Origin: Adlercreutzia sp910585575
GTDB lineage: Bacteria > Actinomycetota > Coriobacteriia > Coriobacteriales > Eggerthellaceae
DNA: 64,000 nt
Direction: 5' to 3' (one strand)
NCBI RefSeq assembly: GCF_951801035.1
Contig: NZ_CATOKT010000004.1
Shown in pieces: positions 40,099 through 47,493 of the stretch (the stretch's first letter is position 1; each line of letters begins with the position of its first letter). The notes below the pieces were generated by a model. It saw only the letters and a program-made list of their open reading frames with translations, had not been told where the DNA came from and did not search any database. The position numbers and the translations under genes were made by a program.

Positions 40099-40233
40099 AG
40101 GTTCCAAAAACAACCGCTTTGGTCTCCCCACGACCGCAATCAAACTCGTGCGACCTGGGGTTTCTCAAACAGAGGGAACCGAAGTGGACAGTTTTGGCTA
40201 CGCGGAGGGAACCAAAGTGACGCATTCTGGAAC
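40099..40233. repeat. Direct repeat copy R2 (135 bp) upstream of the nuclease-like gene
   Basis: This is the partner of R1 and has exactly the same length. Blocks AGGTTCCAAAAAC, GACCTGGGGTTTC, GGGAACCGAAGTGGACAG, TTTTGGCT, GGGAACCAAAGTGACGC and TTCTGGAAC show the repeated half-site GGAACC(A/G)AA. The surrounding 39815-40098 segment carries no convincing gene. Confidence 0.7.
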
Positions 40234-40430
40234 TTGCGCCACCCGACAGCGGAAATGCGGACTATCGGCGGTCAATCGCGGAGCGCTTTCCATCAATGGG
40301 GCCCGAGAGCCGGCAGGCTGCCAACTATCAGGCGCTTTCCTGCCACCCCGAAACGCTCGGTGGCCCCTTGACGAGCATTTTCCGTCGCTGGCGATTAGCG
40401 AAGGGCTTGCTGACGGGCAAGGGAGTGCGG

Positions 40431-40660
40431 CCCATGGGACACGGAGCCCCTTGCTGCGGCAGGGCCCGTGGGAGGCGAGAACCCCTCTCCCTGCCACAGC
40501 GGCACAGAGATCCGAACCCCTTCGCTTCCGTAGGGGCGCCGACCCCTCTCCCCGCTGGGGCCCATGGGACGTGAAGCCCCTTCTCGCTACCGCGAGAGGC
40601 CTGGGGCTTGAAGACCCCTCTCCCGCCGAAGCCCATGGAGCACGGAACTCCTCATCATCT
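40431..40660. repeat. Seven-unit degenerate ~34-bp GC-rich repeat array
   Basis: Anchors of the form GAAnCCCCTYTC start near 40447, 40482, 40517, 40543, 40577, 40615 and 40649, at steps of 35, 35, 26, 34, 38 and 34 bp. CCCATGG-type blocks recur between them. Several units can fold on themselves, best seen as TCTCGC-TACC-GCGAGA at about 40580-40596. Spacers are not unique sequences of even length, so it is not a CRISPR. No coding frame is credible. The rest of this non-coding stretch (40234-40430 and 40661-40985) shows nothing further except a possible TAATAT -10 box near 40730. Confidence 0.6.
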
Positions 40661-40985
40661 TGAGCAAGCACAGCAAAAGCTGCGGGAGAAATTCGGCAAT
40701 GGGGGCTGCGGCTCATGGCGGCTCTGCTAATATGGCGTCAGAAGAAAATACCGTTCGCCGCCGAAATTATGCCGTTCGCTGTCACTGCGTCAACAAGCGA
40801 CCTGGTAGAGGGCGCCACGCCTGGCACGCGAACGCCCCGTGAGGCCTTGGGGCGCCGACATCCGCCTGGCCCCTGGCCGGCAGACGCCAGCTTCGGCTCG
40901 GGCGAACGGGCACTCGGTACATCCTCGGGAATGCGGCGCGCAGAGGGCGCGCGCGTCCCGCTACAAGGAAGGTAGGTGGTCGCCC

Positions 40986-43070
40986 ATGGCAGCTCCGGCT
41001 CCCGAACACGTCAGAAACATCGTCCTGGTGGGACAGGATGGCGCCGGCAAAACCTCACTGGCCGAGGCCATGCTCTTCGTTTCCGGCAAGACCCCGCGCA
41101 TGGGCACCACCCATGACGGCAAGTCGTACCTGGACTACGACCCCGAGGAGATCAAACGCAAGTTCACCATCTCCACCTCCATTGCGCCCATCCCCTACAA
41201 GGACTACAAGATCAACGTGCTGGACACCTCAGGCCATCCCGATTTCATCGGCGACACCCTGGCCACCATGCAAGCCGCCGAAATGGCGCTGTTCGTGGTG
41301 GACGCCGTCGACGGCCCGGGCGTCATGACCACGAAGCTGTGGCGCGAGGCCGAGGACATGCGCCTGTCCCGCGCCGTGTACATCAATCACATCGATCGCG
41401 AGGGCGCGAACTTCGACGCCGCCATGGCGCTGCTGCACGCTCGCTTCGGCGGCCGCCTGGGGCCGGTCACCATCCCCATCGGCCAGGGCCCCGACTTCAA
41501 GGGCGTCATCGACATCATCCGCATGAAGGCCCGCTACTTCGACGCCGACGGCACCGCCGAGCGCGTGGAAGACGTGGACACCCTGGACGCGAAATACCAG
41601 GAAGAGGCCCGCAACGCCCGCGACAAGCTGTGCGACTTGGTGGCCGAGGCCGACGACGAGCTGATGATGAAGTACCTGGACGGCGAAGAGCAGCTGACCC
41701 AGGAGGAGCTGGAGAACCTCCTGGACAAGGCCATTGCCCAAGAGCTGGTCATCCCCGTGTTCGTGGGCTCCACCATCATCAAGCAGGGCATCCAGGGCCT
41801 CATGGAGGACATCTGCACCTACTTCCCGCATCCGCGCAGCCACGGTCGCTTCCAAATGGCCGACGACGTCACCGTACGCATCGACGAGACCAAGCCCCCC
41901 TGCGCCTTCGCCTTCAAAACCATCTCGGACCCGTTCGTCGGGCGCCTCACCTTCCTGAAGGTCATCTCCGGCTATCTGGAGCCCGGCCTTGAGCTCGTCT
42001 GCGGCCGCACGGGCAAGAAGGAGCGCCTGGGCAAGATCCAGGTGATGATGGGCAAGGAGCCCATGGACGTGAAAAGCGCGAAGGCTGGCGACATTGTAGT
42101 GGTGCCGAAACTGACCGACGTGCGCGCCGGCGACACCCTGTCCTGCGAGGGCACCATCGCCATCGAGCCTTTGCCCCTGCCCGAGCCGCTGTACCCCGTG
42201 GCCATCGAGGCGGTGTCGAAGAAGGAAGAGGACAAGCTGGGCACCTTCCTGGCCCGCGCCGCCGAGGCCGATCCCACCCTGCGCATTACCCGCGACGAGG
42301 ACACCCACCAGACCATCATCCACGCCATGGGCGAGACCCAGGTGGACATGCTGCTGGCGCGCCTGAAGGAGCAGTCGGGCGTGGAGGCGAAGCTGGTGCC
42401 CGTGCGCATCCCCTACCGCGAGACCATCACGAAGCAGGCCGAGGCCCAGGGACGCCACAAGAAGCAGACCGGCGGCGCCGGCCAGTTCGGCGACTGCTGG
42501 CTGCGCCTGGCCCCCATCCCCGGCGAAGGCTACGAGTTCGTGGATGAGATCAAGGGCGGCGCCATCCCGAACGGCCTCATTCCCGCCGTGGACAAAGGCG
42601 TGCGCGAGGCCATGGAAGAGGGCTTCTTGGCCGGCTACCCCATGGTGGACATCAAGTGCACCGTGTTCGACGGCTCGTACCATTCCGTGGACTCCAACGA
42701 AATGGCCTTCAAGACGGCGGCCCGCATCGGCTTCCGCGCCTGCTGCGCCCAGGCCGATCCCATCATCCTGGAGCCCTGGGCCACGCTGGAGGTAACGGTG
42801 GGCGAAGAATACGCTGGAACCATCATGGGTGACATCTCCACGCGCCGCGGCCGCATTGTGGGCACCGACGCGGGCTTCGCCGCCGGCGAGACCATCATCA
42901 AGATGCGCGCGCCCTACGCCGAGGTGATCAACTACACGAAGGACCTGCGCTCCATGACCCGCGGCTCCGGCTCCTACACCCTGGAGCTTGAGGGCTACGA
43001 GCAGGCGCCTCACGACGTGACAAAGAAGCTCGTGGAAGCCTACGAGGCCTCCCGCGCCGCCGGCAACTAG
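40986..43070 (+). CDS. Elongation factor G-like GTPase (EF-G2-type paralogue)
   Basis: The 694-residue protein has all EF-G domains but altered GTPase motifs. G1 is GQDGAGKTS (residues 16-24) where EF-G has AHIDAGKTT. G3 is DTSGHPDF instead of DTPGHVDF. G4 is NHIDREGAN rather than NKMDR. The canonical RGITI switch is replaced by KFTISTSIAP. Domain IV keeps GGAGQFGDCWLRLAP, and domain V keeps IMGDISTRRGRI. These features fit the EF-G-like protein family found alongside true FusA in Actinobacteria and other phyla, rather than the tetracycline-resistance TetM family. Its exact role, possibly ribosome rescue or recycling under stress, is unsettled. The start has AAGGAAGGTAGGTGG upstream. Confidence 0.88.
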   Translation: MAAPAPEHVRNIVLVGQDGAGKTSLAEAMLFVSGKTPRMGTTHDGKSYLDYDPEEIKRKFTISTSIAPIPYKDYKINVLDTSGHPDFIGDTLATMQAAEMALFVVDAVDGPGVMTTKLWREAEDMRLSRAVYINHIDREGANFDAAMALLHARFGGRLGPVTIPIGQGPDFKGVIDIIRMKARYFDADGTAERVEDVDTLDAKYQEEARNARDKLCDLVAEADDELMMKYLDGEEQLTQEELENLLDKAIAQELVIPVFVGSTIIKQGIQGLMEDICTYFPHPRSHGRFQMADDVTVRIDETKPPCAFAFKTISDPFVGRLTFLKVISGYLEPGLELVCGRTGKKERLGKIQVMMGKEPMDVKSAKAGDIVVVPKLTDVRAGDTLSCEGTIAIEPLPLPEPLYPVAIEAVSKKEEDKLGTFLARAAEADPTLRITRDEDTHQTIIHAMGETQVDMLLARLKEQSGVEAKLVPVRIPYRETITKQAEAQGRHKKQTGGAGQFGDCWLRLAPIPGEGYEFVDEIKGGAIPNGLIPAVDKGVREAMEEGFLAGYPMVDIKCTVFDGSYHSVDSNEMAFKTAARIGFRACCAQADPIILEPWATLEVTVGEEYAGTIMGDISTRRGRIVGTDAGFAAGETIIKMRAPYAEVINYTKDLRSMTRGSGSYTLELEGYEQAPHDVTKKLVEAYEASRAAGN

Positions 43071-43089
43071 CGTCCGCCGCCGCCCGCCC

Positions 43090-44391
43090 CTACAGCTCGC
43101 TGATAATGCGGGCGGTGCGGGCGGCACACTGGGCCTTGGCTTCTTCCACGTCGATGGTGGGCCACGTGCCGTCGCGGTAGATCACGCGCCCGTCGCACAG
43201 GGTCAGCACCACGTCGCTGCCGCTGCCGGCGTACACCACGTTGTACACGGGATCGGGCGCGGGGCACCACGAGGGGCCCATAATGTCCAGCACGCACAGA
43301 TCGGCCCGCATGCCCTCGGCCACCACACCGCAATCCTGGCGCCCCTGGGACAAGGCCCCCACGCGGGTGGCCGCGGCCAGGGCCTGCTGCGGCGTGACGG
43401 CCGTGGGATCAAGGCTGGCCCCCTTGTAGATAAGCGCCTGCAGGTACATATCGTGGAACAAGTTGTGATTGTTGTTCGAGGCCATGCCGTCAGAGCCTAG
43501 GCACACGGGAATGCCCCGGCGCAGCATCTCGGGAATGGGCGCGAACCCGCTGCCCAGCTTCATGTTGGACGCAGGATTGTTGGCCACGAACACCCCGTGG
43601 GCCTGCAGGATATCCAAGTCGTCCTCGTCGACCCACACGCAATGGGCCGCCGTCACCGGCAGGTCGAACAAGCCCAGCTGCTCGAAGTACTGCACCGGCG
43701 AGAGACCGCCATGGCGCTCGCGGCATTCGGCCACTTCCTTCTGGGTTTCCGACAGATGGATGTGCAGGCGCAAGTCGGTTCCGCGCACCAGATCCACGAT
43801 GTCGCGGCACACGCGCTCGGTGGACAGGTACTCGGAGTGAATGTTGTAGTCGATGCGAATGCGGCCCTCCCCCGCTCCGTGCCAGTCACGTACCAGCGCC
43901 TCCATTTGCGCGGCAATGGGATAGTCCGCATAGGGCTTGTCCTCGAAGGCCACCAGCCCCTCGCACATATTGGCCTTCATGCCTGCCTCCAGCACCGCCT
44001 GGCAGCGCTTTTCCGTGGCGTAGTACATATCCGAGAAGCTGACCACGCCGAAGCGCGCCATCTCCGCGCAGGCCAGCACCGTGCCCCAATAGCAATCGTC
44101 GGCCGTCATCTTGTCCTCGAAGGGGAAGCACTTCTCCTCGAGCCAGCGCTGCAGCGGCAGGTTCTCGGCATAACCGCGCAGAAGAGTCATGGGCGCATGG
44201 GCATGGGCGTTGTAAAGCGCCGGCATAAGCAGCTTGCCCGCGCCGTTATAGGTTTCGCCAAAGGACACCGCCTCATCGGGTGCGGGCGGCACGCTGCCCA
44301 CGTAGGCCACCCGGCCCTCGCGCACGCCTACCCAGCGATGGGGCTGCACCTTAAAGTTCTCGTCAAGAAGATCAATATCAGCGAACAGCAC
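43090..44391 (-). CDS. mtaD: Amidohydrolase, MTA/SAH deaminase family
   Basis: The 433-residue protein is an amidohydrolase-fold deaminase. Metal ligands are visible in NAHAHAPMTLLRGYAENLPLQ (His63, His65), HIHLSETQKE, AAHCVWVDEDD and LGSDGMASNNNHN. Together with the WLEEKCFPFEDKMTADD segment these match 5-methylthioadenosine/S-adenosylhomocysteine deaminases. It would turn SAH or MTA into the inosyl compound in methyl-donor recycling. Related adenosine, guanine or chlorohydrolase activities cannot be excluded from motifs alone. The start is GTG with AAAGGGG upstream. An extended -10 box precedes it. Confidence 0.85.
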   Translation of the reverse strand: MLFADIDLLDENFKVQPHRWVGVREGRVAYVGSVPPAPDEAVSFGETYNGAGKLLMPALYNAHAHAPMTLLRGYAENLPLQRWLEEKCFPFEDKMTADDCYWGTVLACAEMARFGVVSFSDMYYATEKRCQAVLEAGMKANMCEGLVAFEDKPYADYPIAAQMEALVRDWHGAGEGRIRIDYNIHSEYLSTERVCRDIVDLVRGTDLRLHIHLSETQKEVAECRERHGGLSPVQYFEQLGLFDLPVTAAHCVWVDEDDLDILQAHGVFVANNPASNMKLGSGFAPIPEMLRRGIPVCLGSDGMASNNNHNLFHDMYLQALIYKGASLDPTAVTPQQALAAATRVGALSQGRQDCGVVAEGMRADLCVLDIMGPSWCPAPDPVYNVVYAGSGSDVVLTLCDGRVIYRDGTWPTIDVEEAKAQCAARTARIISEL

Positions 44392-44420
44392 GGCGGCCCC
44401 TTTCTCGTTGCGATAGGGGC

Positions 44421-44426
44421 ATCATA
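44421..44426 (-). promoter_or_regulatory. Extended -10 promoter of the deaminase gene
   Basis: On the minus strand TTTGCTATGAT contains TGC immediately before TATGAT, an extended -10 form, about 30 nt before the GTG. No clear -35 box is seen. Confidence 0.5.
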
Positions 44427-44535
44427 GCAAATCGTTGCGAAAAGCGGCCCTGGCAGACGCGAGAGACAGCCTCCTTTGCCTACCCCGCAATCCGCTTTGG
44501 ACGCGCTGAGCAAGGAAAGCGCCGAATGCGCCAGC

Positions 44536-45813
44536 CTAGACGTCAGTGCGCTCGAGCTGTGGGGCCAGCAGGTACCAGCGACCGTCGTACTCGTAGGCCA
44601 GATAGCCGTCGGTGCCCTCATTGATAGCGACGGTGTCCTTGCCCAGAGCCCCGTCAGAAGTCGGCGCAATCTCCAGGCCCAGCACGAAGGCATCCGTCAC
44701 TTCGAGAGGCAAGTCAAGCTGCTCCACCTGACCGGCGACGCTCTGCCCGAGCTCACCGAAGTACACCGTAATGGCCGCCAGCGCCGATTTGCCCGCCGGC
44801 GTATTCTGAACGGTGACGGCCGCCGTATCGCCCTGGAGGAAATCCTCCACGCTTTGCTGATAGGCAAGCGGCAGATCATCGTACAGGTACAAAGGCAGCA
44901 GCGAGTCGCCCTCAATGCCCACGAGCGCCTCGTAGGCCTCGAGCACGCCCGTCGGCTGCAGCGACAGCACCGTCTCCATCCAGGCCTGGCGCGCCTCGTC
45001 GCTGAACTCATTGGCGATAAGCGCCTCCCAGCCCTCCTGCACCGCCAGGGAAACCTCTTCGGCGCTGACAACGCCCGGCGCCTCTTCGTCGTCGGAAGGC
45101 TCGACGGGCGCCGCATCTCCCGACGCCGCCGCAGGGTCTTCGGGGGCCGCAGGTTCAGGGGCCGTTGCCGGCTCTGCCGGCTGCTCGACAGCCAGGCCGG
45201 GGAAGATCTCGTTGAGCGCCCCCGTTTTCGCTACGTACAGGCCACCGACGAAGCACGCGCAGCCAACGACGAGGGCCACGATGACGCTGCCAATGACCAG
45301 AGGCACACGACTCTTGTGCACCGCCACCACCGGCACCGTCGAAGACGAACGGGCAACGTCCGCTGTCGCACGGGACCCAGCCTCCCCGGCGGACGCCGGC
45401 GCAACGGTCGCGCCCGAAGCTTCTTCTATCGCGGCATCGACGTCCGAGGCGCTCTGGGCCTCTTTGGCCGCGGCTTCCGCACTAGCGTCCGCGTCATCCC
45501 CGGCCGTGGCCTCAGCCGATGTCTCCAACGCCGCACTCTGCTCGGTAAAGCGCTCGGCGTCCTCAGCCACCTCGGCCGCCGCGTCGTCCTCCTCGGCGCC
45601 CGTCGCGGCTTCCTCCGTCAGGTCGTCCTCCTCGGCGGCTAGCGCTCCCTCGACGGGGTTGCCCTCGTCGTCGAGGCGCGGCAGGGGCCCAGTGGCGTCC
45701 GGAGATTCGACGAAGGCCGGAGCCTCTTCGCCCGCCAGCGGAGTGGGGCGACCGCATCGGGTGCAGAACAGCATGTCATCGGAAAGCTCTTGGCCACAGA
45801 ATTCGCAGTTCAT
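44536..45813 (-). CDS. Zinc-ribbon membrane protein with extracellular domain (second of pair)
   Basis: The 425-residue protein starts with a zinc ribbon (CEFCGQELSDDMLFCTRCG, residues 3-21). A 140-residue acidic Ala/Glu-rich linker follows, then one membrane helix (about 170-194), a Pro/Ala/Glu spacer, and an outside domain (about 255-425) ending GYLAYEYDGRWYLLAPQLERTDV. The cytoplasmic ribbon plus acidic linker plus single helix resembles zinc-ribbon proteins of unknown function in Gram-positive bacteria. The outside domain carries no recognised fold name. It lies 10 nt downstream of a gene of the same build, so the pair probably acts together. GGGGAGGGG precedes the ATG. Confidence 0.8.
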   Translation of the reverse strand: MNCEFCGQELSDDMLFCTRCGRPTPLAGEEAPAFVESPDATGPLPRLDDEGNPVEGALAAEEDDLTEEAATGAEEDDAAAEVAEDAERFTEQSAALETSAEATAGDDADASAEAAAKEAQSASDVDAAIEEASGATVAPASAGEAGSRATADVARSSSTVPVVAVHKSRVPLVIGSVIVALVVGCACFVGGLYVAKTGALNEIFPGLAVEQPAEPATAPEPAAPEDPAAASGDAAPVEPSDDEEAPGVVSAEEVSLAVQEGWEALIANEFSDEARQAWMETVLSLQPTGVLEAYEALVGIEGDSLLPLYLYDDLPLAYQQSVEDFLQGDTAAVTVQNTPAGKSALAAITVYFGELGQSVAGQVEQLDLPLEVTDAFVLGLEIAPTSDGALGKDTVAINEGTDGYLAYEYDGRWYLLAPQLERTDV

Positions 45814-45823
45814 AGCCCCTCCC

Positions 45824-47215
45824 CTAGGCCTCGTCGTCGCTCTTGACCGGCGCCAGCGCATCGGTGTACAGATACCAGCGGCCGTCCACCTGGATAGCCG
45901 TATAGGGTGTCACCTTATGGTAGAGCCCCTCGTCGTCGACGTTGTCGCTTTGATAGTCGGACGGGTAGTTGCTGGTGACCGCCTCAATTTTGTAGGCCTT
46001 GTCAATGGCGAGGTCGACGCCGAGCAGCTGGCACTGGCGCTCCATGCGCTCCACCGTGCGCGCAGAGCACTTCGAGCCGCGCGCCAGCGCGAAAGACCAG
46101 GTGCCGGCATAGTCGCCGAATTGGCTGGCCTCGGTGTCCTCGGCGTTGCGGGCGAATTCCTTCACGGTAGAGAAACCGGCTTCCCGGGCTAGGGCCTCGG
46201 CGTAAGCCGGCACCATGAAATCGAGCTCGTCGATAACCAGCAGGCGCATGGTGGCATGGGAGAAGCGCTCACCGAGCGCATCGTACAGCGGCGTTTCCAA
46301 AGCGGCTACCAGTTTCTTGGCCGAGCTGAAGCCCGTCTGAGCCGCCACGTCCTCGGCAGCATCGCCGTCAGAAGGCGCCTCCGCCTCCTCGGGGGTGACT
46401 GCTGCGTCACCGCTGCCAGCTGCATCGCCGGCACCCGCCGCGTCCTTGCCTGCCGCCGCCCCGTCGGACGACGTCGTTTGCGTGGCTGCAGGCCCTTCGC
46501 CATCGGCGCTGGGGGCGAAGGGAGAAAACGGACCGGCCAGGGCGAAGGCCCCCGCCGCGCCGACGATCAGCGCCGCAGCCGCGATGCCCACGACCGCCGG
46601 CGCCGCAATGCCGCGCTTGCGCGAGGCCGCCGCGGCCACCTGCGGCACGTACACGCCCCCCGAAGCGGCGTCGGCAAAGGCATCGCGCGAAAGCGGGCGC
46701 ATGGCAGGCCGCACCGGCCCGAAGGCAGGCTCACCCGGAACGGGCACGTCGCCGTCATCGAGCGCGGCTGCGGCCCGATCACGAGACTCGCTCTCGTCGG
46801 CCTCTTCCCCGTCGGACGCGTCGGCGCTCTCGTCGGAAGCCGCATCCGCCGCAGCCTCGCCGCTCTCGGGCACTTCAGAGCCTTCAACCTCAGGAGTATC
46901 TGCGCCTTCGCCCTCGGTCGCCTCAGCATCGGAAGCATCGCTGGAAGCCTCAGTCACGCCTTCCTCGGGGTCGCCCTCGGCATCGGCGCCGTCGCTCTCC
47001 TCGATGACGACCTCCTCGGCAGGGGTTGTCTCCTCATCCCATTCTTCTTCGTAGTAGCCCCACGAGGGCACACCGAACCAGGAGGCAACCTCCTGGTCGT
47101 ATTCTTCATAGGAGTCATCATCGGGCTGATCGCCGATGTATACCAGCTTCTTGCCGCAATAGCCGCAAAACGTCGATTGGTCGGGAATTTCCTTCCCGCA
47201 AAAGCTGCAATACAC
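45824..47215 (-). CDS. Zinc-ribbon membrane protein with extracellular domain (first of pair)
   Basis: The 463-residue protein has a zinc ribbon (CSFCGKEIPDQSTFCGYCG, residues 3-21), a tyrosine-rich then very acidic linker of about 150 residues, and one membrane helix (about 204-228). An Ala/Gly/Asp spacer and an outside domain (about 290-463) ending AIQVDGRWYLYTDALAP follow. The ending parallels the DGRWYLL end of its neighbour, so the two outside domains are distant relatives. The start is GTG 47215 with AGAGGTGG upstream. No catalytic motif is seen. A sensory or envelope-scaffold role is only a guess. Confidence 0.8.
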   Translation of the reverse strand: MYCSFCGKEIPDQSTFCGYCGKKLVYIGDQPDDDSYEEYDQEVASWFGVPSWGYYEEEWDEETTPAEEVVIEESDGADAEGDPEEGVTEASSDASDAEATEGEGADTPEVEGSEVPESGEAAADAASDESADASDGEEADESESRDRAAAALDDGDVPVPGEPAFGPVRPAMRPLSRDAFADAASGGVYVPQVAAAASRKRGIAAPAVVGIAAAALIVGAAGAFALAGPFSPFAPSADGEGPAATQTTSSDGAAAGKDAAGAGDAAGSGDAAVTPEEAEAPSDGDAAEDVAAQTGFSSAKKLVAALETPLYDALGERFSHATMRLLVIDELDFMVPAYAEALAREAGFSTVKEFARNAEDTEASQFGDYAGTWSFALARGSKCSARTVERMERQCQLLGVDLAIDKAYKIEAVTSNYPSDYQSDNVDDEGLYHKVTPYTAIQVDGRWYLYTDALAPVKSDDEA

Positions 47216-47420
47216 CGTCGGCCACCTCTTCCCAGCCCATCATCGGCCCCACGTCGTTCCTCGAATCAGAATAGCGCAACAGGGCGCCTTTTTGACGCGT
47301 CGTTCGGCGTATTCACCGTCTCTCTGGTATTGACGGCGCGTTACCCCTTCTCACAGTGCGGCTTCGACCGCCCCTGTCCTATTGACGTGAAGGCGCTCCC
47401 GCCAAAACGTCCCTAACGCA

Positions 47421-47450
47421 CGAAGGCCCCGGCTTGGGCCAGGGCCTTCG
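47421..47450 (-). terminator. Hairpin after the giant surface protein gene
   Basis: The stem CGAAGGCCC/GGGCCTTCG lies about 45 nt past the stop. The U-tract is poor (GTGCG follows), so termination would be weak. The remaining 47216-47420 gap shows nothing else. Confidence 0.45.
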
Positions 47451-47493
47451 AATTACACGGCACGCTCAGCATGCTCGAGCATCGCGGTGCGCC

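Noticed and set aside
40431..40660. Possible CRISPR array
   Set aside because: Units are diverged, spacing varies from 26 to 38 bp, no identical direct repeats alternate with unique spacers, and no cas genes are nearby.
39931..40716. Several overlapping frames of 85-205 codons in the 39.8-41.0 kb gap
   Set aside because: They read through the repeats in different frames on both strands, lack ribosome sites and have low-complexity translations.
40986..43070. Tetracycline-resistance ribosome-protection protein
   Set aside because: G motifs and domain IV match EF-G-like paralogues better, and no leader peptide or mobile context of tet genes is present.
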